This document shows positions 22,729 through 32,112 of a DNA stretch of 64,000 nucleotides, piece after piece. Below the pieces are notes generated by a model that saw nothing but the letters and a program-made list of their open reading frames with translations, did no database searches and was not told the DNA's origin. Location: NCBI GenBank assembly GCA_963969495.1, contig OZ018329.1:151092502-151156501 (forward strand), in the 5' to 3' direction. A program made the position numbers and the translations under genes. The first letter of the stretch is position 1. Each line of letters starts with the position of its first letter. This DNA is from Ceratothoa steindachneri (lineage: Eukaryota; Arthropoda; Malacostraca; Isopoda; Cymothoidae).

Positions 22729-24190
22729 ATGGTAGCAGACTTAATCTTTACCAATTTCGCATTGACAAGTAGGCTCTCGTGTGGAAGACACCAGTGGTCA
22801 GGTAGAGACTGGTGTGGTGAATCGAGTCCACTTTCCACAATACACGCTCGGCTGCAGTTGCATAAAATTTGCATCTGTAGTCAAGCTTCGAATGAACAAA
22901 GAATCAATAGAAACGCACCCAATGTGCTGAACATCACAGAACGAAGAATGTCCAAACAGAGGTACAAGAGTCCCTAAGGCTGTAATTACGAAGCCAGCCG
23001 GAGCGGAACGCAAATGACTCAATGTAAACTTGTCTTTGAAGGGTTCTCTGCCTCTGAAGGTAAAGGTCAGTCGGCGGCCTTCAACGATATCACGACATAC
23101 ATTGAATGCTGATAGAGCAGCATCGCAGCTAGAGAATGAGATGCGTAAACTCATCTACATTTAGACACTCTGTCTCCAACTCATTGATCAGGTCAGGAAG
23201 GACGTGACAACTGGGATAGATAGAGTAGTTTCCCCAAAGGGGGTGTCTACCGTTCGAATCTCCGAGCAGTAAAAAGGGCCTCGGCAACTGTGTCAAGGTG
23301 TGGCGGAAGTCCCCCTGCGTCGAAGGCCGTTGACGGTGGAATGTACGCAGAAATAACAGTATACCTCCTATCCAGGTGCAACTTACTGCTACTGCTTGAA
23401 TGGAGGTATTTAAAGCAAAGAGAAGAAAGGACATACGACATCATGCCAAGTGTAAATGGCACATCCTCCTCCCCAGCCCCTATCCGGTGGTGGTGGGGTC
23501 GCGAAACCCTTATACCTCGGGTGGGCAGGGAGCACGTGCCCAGCATGGTCTCCTGCGAACAGATTGCTAATGGGGAACGGGAGGAGACGAGCCTCCGCAA
23601 CTCCTCCCAGTTGGTCCTGTGTCTGCGGTAATTCCATTGAAGGAATATGCCAGCCAGGCCTAGCTCGGAGGAGATGAAGGGGCCCTCTTCGAAGAGAAAA
23701 CCCTCACGGGAATGGCCATACGGTACGCTTTCCGGAGGCAGAACTCCTCCGGGAGCCGTCGTCTTCAAGGACTTATTGGGGAAGGTTAGGCTCACCATGA
23801 TAGTCTTTTCCTCCCTCCACCTCTAAGCCTTGGGCGGGTGGGGCAGCTTCGGAGGCGGGGGGGTCACTCATTTGAAGGATCCACCATCACCGAACCACCC
23901 AGCCCAACCCTGGGCGTGGATGTAGGAAGCGAAACTCTTTTAGTACTGTCCTCCTTTCGGGGGGCAGCTTTATGATCCACGGAAGACGGCCTCACGACGA
24001 ACTTAGCTGGTGTTGCAAGAGTCTAACGACTCGGAGGAGACGAGTGGCCATTTTGCCTTACGGGAAACGGTCGCACTGGGGGAGCAGAGCCCAGAGAAGG
24101 GTTCCGAATGAGCGTGGAAACGACCATGCTCGTAGGCCTAGACGGGCCAGGAGGAGAGGGTGCCTTTTTAAAATTTGAGTCATAAGACAT
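22729..24190 (-). mobile_element. Old I-like element X, lower segment (RT, EN and ORF1-end remnants)
   Basis: Minus-strand remnants are collinear with the copy at 33.4-36.9 kb but internally deleted. 22,770-22,977 matches late RT (compare 34,830-35,070). 22,978-23,125 matches the segment before RT motif A (compare 36,010-36,140). 23,140-23,700 is endonuclease (WNYRRHRTNWEELRRLVSS, IPPSTAFDAGG, DSNGRHPLWGNY). 23,700-24,190 is the end of ORF1. Two large internal deletions and several stops make it dead. The LTR element interrupts it at 24,190; it resumes at 33,107 and again at 36,911. Confidence 0.75.
24187..24190. repeat. 4-bp target duplication of the LTR element, left copy
   Basis: ACAT before the LTR at 24,191 is repeated at 33,107-33,110. 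Confidence 0.8.
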
Positions 24191-25184
24191 TGTAGCGGCG
24201 GGATCGCGATTCCCTGGCCAAAGATTCCCGCCGCCCTGACAAGGTCCGCTCGGTGGTTCAAGAAGAGGGTATTGAGGAGAGAGAGTATTTTCTAAATTTA
24301 ATTTACACACAAAAAAGAAATTAACCACAACCCCAAAAAACAAAAATGTAAATTACCCAATTTCCAAAATATTATCTATCTTAAACCACAACCAAAGATA
24401 TTTATATATATATAGATATATAGTGGGCCTTACAACTATACCCTGGCCACACACACGCAAATAGGAAATGTTTAGGGCTTCACAAACAGATTGCCCAGTG
24501 CCACCATGTGAGTCTGTTCTACTTTCTTCAGCTCTGGGAGCACTATTACCGGTATGGGAGGGGGAGGGGGAGGAAAAGGGAGGCGGGCCCGCTTTCTTGA
24601 GGGAAGAGAGGTTCCCTTTTCTTAAGGGACTGCAAGTTCACTTCAGCCAAGGCGAATGATTTGCACTCAAGGATGAGGAAGTGGTGGCTCTAGTCAGAGC
24701 GGAAAGTGCGAGGGCTCAGGCCCCAATCAATGCGTCCCTTTTCTGCCACACGAGTCAAGATTCGCTTCAGCCGTATCCAAAAGCCAGATGTCGGCGACAA
24801 TCGGTACCACGGAACTGGAAAAGAGAAGGCACATTCAGTCACCTATTCACTGCCACACTCAAACATCTTTACTCCTAACTCATTCAACCATATCCACTCT
24901 CACACAATCTTCACTCACCTATCCTCCGTCCAGGCGGTTCTTCCTTCTTCAGTCACAACTAATGACTTCCAAACTTTTACCTATACTTTCTAACTAAAAA
25001 TATATGCTGAAAGAATCCGCCTAAAAAGAAAACAGGAGATGAATGGGGGAGCACGATAGAGATCCATCGAGTCCCCCCACACAAAGTAAAGACGGTGATC
25101 ACACGATCCACACCCACACACATTCTGCAAAAGAAGAAAGAGATTAGACATAGGGGAGGGGAGGCGGACAACCAAACTACTACA
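24191..25184 (-). repeat. 3' LTR
   Basis: 994 bp, TG...CA ends. It contains a TATA-like run (tatttatatatatatagatatat near 24,400) and G-rich and purine-rich tracts near 24,556-24,600. No difference from the other LTR was seen on comparison by eye. Confidence 0.92.
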
Positions 25185-25194
25185 TCCCTCCCAG
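25185..25194 (-). promoter_or_regulatory. Polypurine tract
   Basis: On the minus strand CTGGGAGGGA lies immediately before the 3' LTR. It is the expected plus-strand primer site for reverse transcription. Confidence 0.75.
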
Positions 25195-25241
25195 CTAAAT
25201 TCGCCTCACCTCACCATGTCTCAATCCCCATCTTCATTCAT

Positions 25242-28200
25242 TCACAATGCTTTCGACATCACCCAGTCATACTCTTTCACTCTGCCTCTCCTCCTAGTCA
25301 CAGGTCCATCAACTGTCTCTGTCATCTGTCGTAATGTCTCCTCATGTCTGTCCATGGCCCCTTCTCTATGTACTTCATCCACACACACATCCGACATTCC
25401 CTGACCAATCCCACTCAAATCCTCAACTAACCTCTCTACTACATCCATCAAACCTTCCCATTCTTTCATAGCATTTATCGACTCTTGTTCCAATTTCGCA
25501 CTTATCCCATTTATACTCTCTAGCATAGACTCAGACTCATTCAACGGAAACTTACAAATACTGTACGTTCTATCATATACTCCATCTCGATCTTGCACAA
25601 ACCCAGAAAACTCTCTCACATCACTCTCACCAAACTGTTCCATCCATTCATCCTTTCTCAACCGTTTACTCTTACGCTTCCCCCTTCGATGTTCAACTAA
25701 CACTAACTGCTTCCCCTCTAAAACACTAGCTATATCATCCACCATTTCACAGTCTTCCATTCTTTCAGACAGATATTCATTCACCGGATGTTGCACCAAA
25801 TATTCAGGAGGTTCACGCCACTTTCGCAACTGACCTTGATGCGCTCTACGTTCATCCAAACTTCCATCCTCTCTTTCACGAACTATCACATAACTTACCC
25901 CATTTGACCAAACCTTTCTTACTACAAATGGACCTTCAAATTTCTCTTTCAACTTATCCACATTCAGTCTACCTTTTGTCTCAATCTCCTTTAGTACTTT
26001 ATCACCCACAGAAAAACTTTCAAACCTTTCATTCCCTTTTCTCCACAACTCACGATCCTTCTCACTAAGTCCCATATGTGGCCTAATCATTCGTTCAAAG
26101 TTCATCAAATACTTACATGGTGACATTCCAATCGCCTTATGTACTGTCATGTTATACGCCCAAAGCACTCTTCCCAAACATTCATCCCATTCTTTCCCAT
26201 CTTTCACCATCAATCGTAACATCTCACTCAAAGTTCTTATCGTCCTTTCAGCCAAACCATTTGCACTAGGCATATACGGCGTCGTTCGCACATGATCTAT
26301 TCCCCATTCACTCAACATCTCCTCAAAAGCACGTCCCACAAACTCAGGTCCATTGTCACTCAACATTCGCACAGGCTTACACATGCACATGGGCAACATT
26401 CTCTCACTCACTTCTCTAGCAACAGTCAATGAAGATTTATTTGTCACAGGTGCAGCATACGCAAATTTGCTCTTATGATCCACCATCACAATCATCCCTA
26501 CATACCCTCTTGCAGTCCTCGGAAAAGACACGCAATCGATCGCTACCATTTCAAAGGGTTCATTCACACTCAACTTTAATACAGGTGGGGCGGCATACAC
26601 TCTCTGATACTTTCTCTTCTGGCACACTTCACACGTAGTCGCTACGTCCACGCAAATCTTTCTCAAAAAGGGACTAAATATACATCCTTTCATACATTCC
26701 CACAATTTATTCTTACCCATATGTCCAAACCTATCATGCACAATCTTCACCATTCCAATCGTGCCACACACGGAAAACACCGGAATATATACATCCTCAT
26801 CATCTATACATTGAACAAAATACACTAAACCCTTGCACACTACAAACTTTCCAGCAAACCTTCTAAACTCTCTTAATATGCAACTCCATTCATTCACAGG
26901 AACACTGGTCATCACGCTATCTTTCAATTCACGCACCATCGGACATGACTCTTGCATGCTCTCTATATCTTCAGCAGTCAACAGCTCTTCACTCAAATTG
27001 ACACCTGCCACTCCTACAAATCCAGTTGAGCCTACAAGCTCACTCTGCAACTTCCCAACTGTTACACCATCTTTCACTAAACATTCATTACATACATCCA
27101 CTGAAATCCTATTCTTACGCAGAAAATCAATCCCAAACAGAAAACAATAAGGTAATTCATTCTCACTTAGCACAACAAATTCATGCAATATATCATTCAA
27201 CTTCCCCATGCTTACAGACAAACTCACTTCCTCCCATGCCATAATACGTCCACTTCCGAGTCCACTTATCGAAACTGTCACACCTTTTCTAGAAACATTC
27301 CAACTCATATTATCAACATCACGCACAACTTTTGCATTCACCAAGGAAATTTGCGCACCTGTGTCAATCATTCCACAATAGCTCTTCCCATTCATAGTCA
27401 AGGTAACTTGCACTCTCTCTTCAAGTCCATGTTCACACATTATATTCAACACTTCGGTCTGTTCCACAAACACTTCTGCAGCATCCAAACCTTCATCTTC
27501 ACTAACAGGAACAATTCCTTCGCAAACGTAGTCAATCTCTCTTCTTACATAATTCTTCTTCTCAATCAGCCAATTATAATGCACACCACTCAAACATTGC
27601 AGATGCAACTCACACCCATTCACTCGGTCTACACCTTTACCACGATACATCACTGGCTTCTCCACACCATAATGCACATATACTCTCACACCAAACAGCT
27701 TACTCACTATCGCTAACACTTCCTGAAACATCATCACTCCTGGCATACACATACTTCTCAACTCTTTTCTTAACCTACTTGAATTTTCCATTCCCAATTG
27801 CTCTGGTCTCTTACACGCTTCTTCCATAACCACCTTTCGTAATGCATTCACACTTTCTGGCACCTTTTCAAGCAATCCATCTTTCACCAAGTCTCGTAAA
27901 CCATACAACACACTTTCGAACATAGAATCACCTCCACCCTTACATTTTCTTCCAACAACTACACCTGCTGGCAAATACTCAGGATTTATGCTTACAACCT
28001 CACTCTCATTCAAACTACAAGGCAAACGTGACATCAAATCAGCAATCACATTCCTTTCACCTGGCAAATACTCAACCACAAAATCAAAATCACTCAAATC
28101 CTCTATCGTCCTTGCAAGCCTACTATCAACTAACCTCATACGCTGCAAATACACTAGTGGCTGGTGATCTGTTCTCACTACAAACCGTACTCCATACAGA

Positions 28201-30338
28201 AATGGTCGTAACGACTTGAGACAGAATCTTAACGCAGCCAGCTCTCTTTCAATCGTTGAATATGCACGCTCTGCCACACTAAATGCCTTGGAAACATACG
28301 CAATTACTCGCTTTCTTTCAACCCCATTCACAACTTGATCTTGCATCAAACATCCACCCATCGAATGACCACTTGCATCCGTATACACTTCAAGCATTCC
28401 TGCATTCGTTCCATATGCTGGATACGCAAGTTCCACATCTTTTGCAACTTCCGCTTTTAACTTTTCAAACGCTGCATTCATAGAGTCATTCCACTTAATC
28501 ACAGTACTCTTCTTTTTCCCAGTCCATACACTCAACGGTTTCATTACACCTGAACAATCTTTCATAAACTTTCTTCCAAACTCAACTAAACCAAGAAATC
28601 CACGCAACTCTCTCACTGTGGTAGGCTTAGGAAAATTCCTAACCTTTCCCACGAACTTCTCCGATTTACGCAATCCAACCGCACTCACCTTATGTCCTAA
28701 AAACTCAACTTCACTAGCAAACCATACACATTTAGACAACTTCACTTTGACACCAACCTCTTCCAACTTTCTTAAAACATCATTCACCAAGGTCATATGT
28801 TCTTCCATGTTCTCACTCATCACCAAAATATCATCCAAAAACACTCGTACATTCTTACACGGAAAACCACTCAACTCTACATTCATAGCACGCTGAAAAG
28901 CAGCTGGGGCATTCGCCAACCCAAAGCTCAGGTTTCTAAACTGATAATGGCGCTTTGAGGTAGAGAACGCCGTAATAGGTCTACTCTCTTCAGCCACAGG
29001 CATCTGGTAGTATCCACGTACCAGATCCATCTTAGAAAACACTTTCATTCCATACATACTGTACACACATTCAGACACAACACTCATAGGGAACTTGTCT
29101 TTCAACGTTCGTTCATTCACTCTTCTATAGTCAATACACAGTCGCAAACGTCCATCTGGCTTTCGTACAGGTACAATCGGACTATTCCAGGCACTCACAC
29201 TCGGCTCAATCACGCCAATTCTCTCTAATTCCTCACACTGTTCCTCAATCTCTTGAGCCACAGGGGCAGGGAAATGACGAGGCCTTTGATATATTGGCAT
29301 ATCGTCACTCAAAATTATTTTGAACTCAGGCAAGCGAGCGTTGCCAAAGTCCTCATCCCCTTGACTCAAAGCACCTCTCCTATTCCACAACATCCTGTAA
29401 ACTTTTTGCTTCTCACATTCACTCAACTTTTCTTCCAATTTCACTTGCTCAATCAAATCTTCATACTTCCAAACATTCGACGTTACACTCACGGAAAACA
29501 CATTTGCGTTCACCACATGCATATCATTCTCCATATTCACCACTGTATTTAACACACCCAATTTATCTCCCACTTGCACTCCTCTAAGACTCTTCCTTCG
29601 CAGATCAGGCCAAACTTGTATGCAGACACGCGGATCTTTCATATCAATTATACCATCAAACACATGCACCACTCGCCTTAATCGATAGTTCGCAGCACTA
29701 CCATCCAAGACATAAATATTCCCATCATTCTCATTTATCTCAACATCCGAATTCCATCCAATCCTTACACTCAATGTTTCATTCTGCTTGACAGGCACAC
29801 TCTCAATCGCATATACCTCCAGACCTTTCATGATGTTCACTCTCACACTTCCATCTGGATTCACATACCATTGACACTTCATACTTCCATCCTTCTTACA
29901 TTCAATCATCTCTAAATCAGGGTGAATCACAATACCATTCGCTTTCAAAAACTTATAACCTAATAGCATGTCATACTTCTTGTTTGCACCTTCTACAACA
30001 CAAAATTCATCTTCATTCATCCGGACACCGGCAATCAAAACACTCTCTCTAAACCTTGCAACAATCGGCACATCCTGTTCACCTAATCCAGTCAAATGAT
30101 ATCCACGATCCTTAACTTCACTTACTTTCATTCCTACAAATGCTTCATAGTACACCACATTCACCTTACATCCTGTATCAATCAATGCACTAACTTCTCG
30201 TTCTCCACACTTAATTTTAACACACATACACCTATTCACTCTCTGACCCCAATTCACTCCACGATTTGACAATCCTTCTCTCACATTCATCACTTGCACT
30301 CTAGAGAATTCCCCAGAAGGAACCCTCTCATTCCTTAG
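25242..30338 (-). CDS. pol: Pol polyprotein: protease, RT, RNase H, OTU-like, second protease-like, integrase
   Basis: Residues are numbered from the codon at 30,299. Protease: IDTG at 40-43 and LLGYKFL at 112-118. RT: about 340-540, with CIDYRRVN at 388, MDLVRGYYQ at 424, NLSFGLANAP at 456 and catalytic FLDD at 487-490. RNase H: YTDAS at 639, ERELAAL at 684 and RTDHQPL at 709. OTU-like: 785-915. Second retropepsin-like domain: about 965-1070 (IDTG 978-981, LFGIDFL 1054-1060). Integrase: zinc ligands H1188, H1193, C1223 and C1226; catalytic D1255, D1315 and E1351 (35 residues between the last two). After a GPF-type block near 1450, a charged tail of about 200 residues follows with no known domain and no chromodomain that I can see. 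The frame is -1 relative to gag and stays open back into gag's last codons. No stop or frameshift was found. Confidence 0.92.
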   Translation of the reverse strand, partial: LRNERVPSGEFSRVQVMNVREGLSNRGVNWGQRVNRCMCVKIKCGEREVSALIDTGCKVNVVYYEAFVGMKVSEVKDRGYHLTGLGEQDVPIVARFRESVLIAGVRMNEDEFCVVEGANKKYDMLLGYKFLKANGIVIHPDLEMIECKKDGSMKCQWYVNPDGSVRVNIMKGLEVYAIESVPVKQNETLSVRIGWNSDVEINENDGNIYVLDGSAANYRLRRVVHVFDGIIDMKDPRVCIQVWPDLRRKSLRGVQVGDKLGVLNTVVNMENDMHVVNANVFSVSVTSNVWKYEDLIEQVKLEEKLSECEKQKVYRMLWNRRGALSQGDEDFGNARLPEFKIILSDDMPIYQRPRHFPAPVAQEIEEQCEELERIGVIEPSVSAWNSPIVPVRKPDGRLRLCIDYRRVNERTLKDKFPMSVVSECVYSMYGMKVFSKMDLVRGYYQMPVAEESRPITAFSTSKRHYQFRNLSFGLANAPAAFQRAMNVELSGFPCKNVRVFLDDILVMSENMEEHMTLVNDVLRKLEEVGVKVKLSKCVWFASEVEFLGHKVSAVGLRKSEKFVGKVRNFPKPTTVRELRGFLGLVEFGRKFMKDCSGVMKPLSVWTGKKKSTVIKWNDSMNAAFEKLKAEVAKDVELAYPAYGTNAGMLEVYTDASGHSMGGCLMQDQVVNGVERKRVIAYVSKAFSVAERAYSTIERELAALRFCLKSLRPFLYGVRFVVRTDHQPLVYLQRMRLVDSRLARTIEDLSDFDFVVEYLPGERNVIADLMSRLPCSLNESEVVSINPEYLPAGVVVGRKCKGGGDSMFESVLYGLRDLVKDGLLEKVPESVNALRKVVMEEACKRPEQLGMENSSRLRKELRSMCMPGVMMFQEVLAIVSKLFGVRVYVHYGVEKPVMYRGKGVDRVNGCELHLQCLSGVHYNWLIEKKNYVRREIDYVCEGIVPVSEDEGLDAAEVFVEQTEVLNIMCEHGLEERVQVTLTMNGKSYCGMIDTGAQISLVNAKVVRDVDNMSWNVSRKGVTVSISGLGSGRIMAWEEVSLSVSMGKLNDILHEFVVLSENELPYCFLFGIDFLRKNRISVDVCNECLVKDGVTVGKLQSELVGSTGFVGVAGVNLSEELLTAEDIESMQESCPMVRELKDSVMTSVPVNEWSCILREFRRFAGKFVVCKGLVYFVQCIDDEDVYIPVFSVCGTIGMVKIVHDRFGHMGKNKLWECMKGCIFSPFLRKICVDVATTCEVCQKRKYQRVYAAPPVLKLSVNEPFEMVAIDCVSFPRTARGYVGMIVMVDHKSKFAYAAPVTNKSSLTVAREVSERMLPMCMCKPVRMLSDNGPEFVGRAFEEMLSEWGIDHVRTTPYMPSANGLAERTIRTLSEMLRLMVKDGKEWDECLGRVLWAYNMTVHKAIGMSPCKYLMNFERMIRPHMGLSEKDRELWRKGNERFESFSVGDKVLKEIETKGRLNVDKLKEKFEGPFVVRKVWSNGVSYVIVREREDGSLDERRAHQGQLRKWREPPEYLVQHPVNEYLSERMEDCEMVDDIASVLEGKQLVLVEHRRGKRKSKRLRKDEWMEQFGESDVREFSGFVQDRDGVYDRTYSICKFPLNESESMLESINGISAKLEQESINAMKEWEGLMDVVERLVEDLSGIGQGMSDVCVDEVHREGAMDRHEETLRQMTETVDGPVTRRRGRVKEYDWVMSKAL
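27090..27407 (-). other. Second retropepsin-like domain inside pol
   Basis: A second aspartic-protease-like module lies between the OTU-like domain and integrase. It has a beta strand, then MIDTGAQISLV with the DTG triad, a glycine-rich flap-like segment (SGLGSGRIMAW), then CFLFGIDFLRKN, which fits the retropepsin hydrophobic-G-hydrophobic-DFL motif. All key positions of an active monomer are present. Retropepsins act as dimers; whether this one pairs with the N-terminal copy is unknown. Confidence 0.75.
27555..27947 (-). other. OTU cysteine-protease-like domain inside pol
   Basis: Pol residues 785-915 follow the OTU pattern in order. A nucleophile block GGGDSMFESVLYGL lies where OTU proteins have DGNCLF. 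A helix with ALRKVVMEEACKRPEQ follows. Then comes FQEVLAIVSKLFGVRVYVH (OTU: LE-ALA-LGV-IVVY). The end, CELHLQCLSGVHYNWL, has the catalytic-type His907. Ser792 (TCT, 27,924-27,926) stands where the Cys nucleophile is expected, so the domain may be inactive or unusual. OTU enzymes remove ubiquitin or ubiquitin-like proteins. Confidence 0.7.
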
Positions 30339-32035
30339 TTTCCCTGAGTCGTATCCTCTCGATTACTTGCATCATTCCCATTCATTCTTTCATTCATGCA
30401 TCTTTCTCCAGTCCTACACAACCTTGTTGCATGACCTACCATTCCGCATTTACCACAGGTAGCTCTTGGACTGGCACACATCCTGGCATAATGCCCTATC
30501 TGCCCACAATTACCACACACTCCAGGTCCACTCATATTTACTTGACCACCTTCCCTGCAATCTCGTACCAAGTGGCCCATTCTTCCACATCCATAACACG
30601 CTCTTTCCCTCGCACGACTACAATCTTTTATCATGTGCCCCATTTGTCCACAGCCAAAGCAACTTCCTTGTGACCAGCGACAGTCAACCCTCATATGCCC
30701 AACTTTCTTGCACCTCTGACACCTAGGCTCATTTACTCTAGATCTACTGTCATTCCTACCATTTGTGCGACCACTATTCCGACCATTCTGAACCCTACTC
30801 CACCCATTCCGACTCTCACTCCTACTTTTACTCCCTCTCGGTTGGCGGCCAACATACACACTCTGTTGTTCATTCTGCCCGCTGTAATAATTTTCCAAAA
30901 ATCTTGTCATCACATCGATCGGGTTCTCTATCAGCGCATCCCGATAGGACCGGAACTGGGGCAACTTACTGATACTTGAGTTGCGCACAGTGTGAATCGA
31001 GGCCTCCTCCCTTCCATAATCCTCAAATTCACGGTCCTCTAACATCTCCAGTACATCCTTCCATAGCAATCTTTCCCCAGCCCATTTCATCTTCTCTTTC
31101 CTCTTATACGTCACATACTCACTCACTTCATTTGGAACCGTATTTAAAAACTTCTTCATCAGCTCCTTATTCCCATTTATTCCGTCATCTCCAAATCTCA
31201 TTCGTGCCAAGGACTCTAAGCGATGCGCATAAGAATTCACATCCTCATTCTTCCCCATTCTCGCTTCCTCAAACCCATTTGTTTTCTTATACTTCACACT
31301 TGTCTTCATCCTCTTACAGTGCTCTATTATTCTCTCTTTCATAACCTCCCACTTAGGCTCACCCACGCTCATAATCGTCCGGTAAAAATCCTTCATACGC
31401 CCATCCAGAAACTCGCACAACTCTTTCACCCAAAACCTATTATTCTCTCCAAATTTTTCCTTACAATAATTTTCATACTCTTTCAAAAACACTTTCACAT
31501 CTTTTGCTCCTTCCACTCTAAACTTACTTAACTTTGGCACTTCTCTGATCAGTATACTCCGATGAACCTCAGCATCACTTTCACTATCACTCACTTCTCT
31601 CCCACTTTCACTCATGCCTTCATTCGAGCTGAAATATAAGGAGTCAATACTAGCCAGTCGGGTCCTTTCCTGTCGGTCTGGGCATCTAGTCTTTGGGGTC
31701 TTCTTTTTTCGATGCCTAGTCATTTGCAGGGGTTCCTTTATGCCTGTCAATCCCTTTTTATCAGTCATGTCAATTCCAAGTGGAGTCGAGGCCACACCCC
31801 CACCAATTGCACCTGATTCTCCCATTTTCTCATTCAGCATTCGCATCAATCTTTCCTCCATTCGCACCTCACTGTCTTTAATCCTCTCTTCCATTCTCAC
31901 TTCCATCTCCCTCATTTTCCTTTTCAAACTATCATTCTCTTCTCTCAAATGCGCATTTTCTCTGTCTTTCTGCCGCACTAACTCATTTAGTCTTCTCATC
32001 TCCAACTCCATGGTCCCAATCTGTTCCTCCTCCAT
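30335..32035 (-). CDS. gag: Gag: coiled coil, capsid-like region, five CCHC zinc knuckles
   Basis: The chosen start is the first ATG (32,033-32,035) below the primer binding site; the frame is open a little further up but without ATG. Residues about 5-75 form a charged heptad-rich coiled coil. A Ty3-gag-like helical region follows (encoded about 31,540-31,000; markers FWVKELCEFLDGRM, NEDVNSYAHRLESLARMRFG). Next is an Arg/Ser/Asn-rich stretch near 30,740-30,880, then five C-x2-C-x4-H-x4-C knuckles in 30,412-30,722 (CQRCKKVGHMRVDC, CFGCGQMGHMIKDC, CYGCGRMGHLVRDC, CGNCGQIGHYARMC, CGKCGMVGHATRLC). Most Gypsy gags have one or two knuckles. Gag assembles the particle and binds RNA. Its stop overlaps the frameshift site into pol. 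Confidence 0.92.
   Translation of the reverse strand: MEEEQIGTMELEMRRLNELVRQKDRENAHLREENDSLKRKMREMEVRMEERIKDSEVRMEERLMRMLNEKMGESGAIGGGVASTPLGIDMTDKKGLTGIKEPLQMTRHRKKKTPKTRCPDRQERTRLASIDSLYFSSNEGMSESGREVSDSESDAEVHRSILIREVPKLSKFRVEGAKDVKVFLKEYENYCKEKFGENNRFWVKELCEFLDGRMKDFYRTIMSVGEPKWEVMKERIIEHCKRMKTSVKYKKTNGFEEARMGKNEDVNSYAHRLESLARMRFGDDGINGNKELMKKFLNTVPNEVSEYVTYKRKEKMKWAGERLLWKDVLEMLEDREFEDYGREEASIHTVRNSSISKLPQFRSYRDALIENPIDVMTRFLENYYSGQNEQQSVYVGRQPRGSKSRSESRNGWSRVQNGRNSGRTNGRNDSRSRVNEPRCQRCKKVGHMRVDCRWSQGSCFGCGQMGHMIKDCSRARERACYGCGRMGHLVRDCREGGQVNMSGPGVCGNCGQIGHYARMCASPRATCGKCGMVGHATRLCRTGERCMNERMNGNDASNREDTTQGN
30338..30344 (-). promoter_or_regulatory. Programmed -1 frameshift site between gag and pol
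   Basis: On the minus strand the gag codons read CAG GGA AAC TAA. The last G of CAG plus GGA AAC gives the slippery heptamer G-GGA-AAC in the correct register, with the gag stop as the next codon. Pol is open in the -1 frame through this point. Eight nucleotides after the heptamer, GAGA/TCTC and TTCC/GGAA can pair across about 25 nt as an imperfect hairpin. GGGAAAC is a known retroviral slippery sequence. Confidence 0.85.
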
Positions 32036-32088
32036 TAGGGACAAAAAACACAGGCTCTCACTCCTCTCCTTCCTCAAACCACCGGGCA

Positions 32089-32106
32089 GTCCCTATTCGG
32101 GCGCCA
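32089..32106 (-). promoter_or_regulatory. Primer binding site, tRNA-Lys type
   Basis: On the minus strand TGGCGCCCGAATAGGGAC lies 6 nt after the 5' LTR end. It differs at one position from the complement of the tRNA-Lys(UUU) 3' end as I know it from lentiviral primer sites. It primes minus-strand synthesis. Confidence 0.85.
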
Positions 32107-32112
32107 AAAATA

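Noticed and set aside
25185..25241. An env gene, which would make the LTR element an errantivirus-like element
   Set aside because: Only 57 bp lie between the pol stop and the 3' LTR, and no spliced frame with signal peptide or membrane anchor was seen.
25242..30299. Many plus-strand open frames opposite pol and gag (His/Ser/Thr-rich)
   Set aside because: They mirror the real minus-strand frame through its codon bias and match no protein family.
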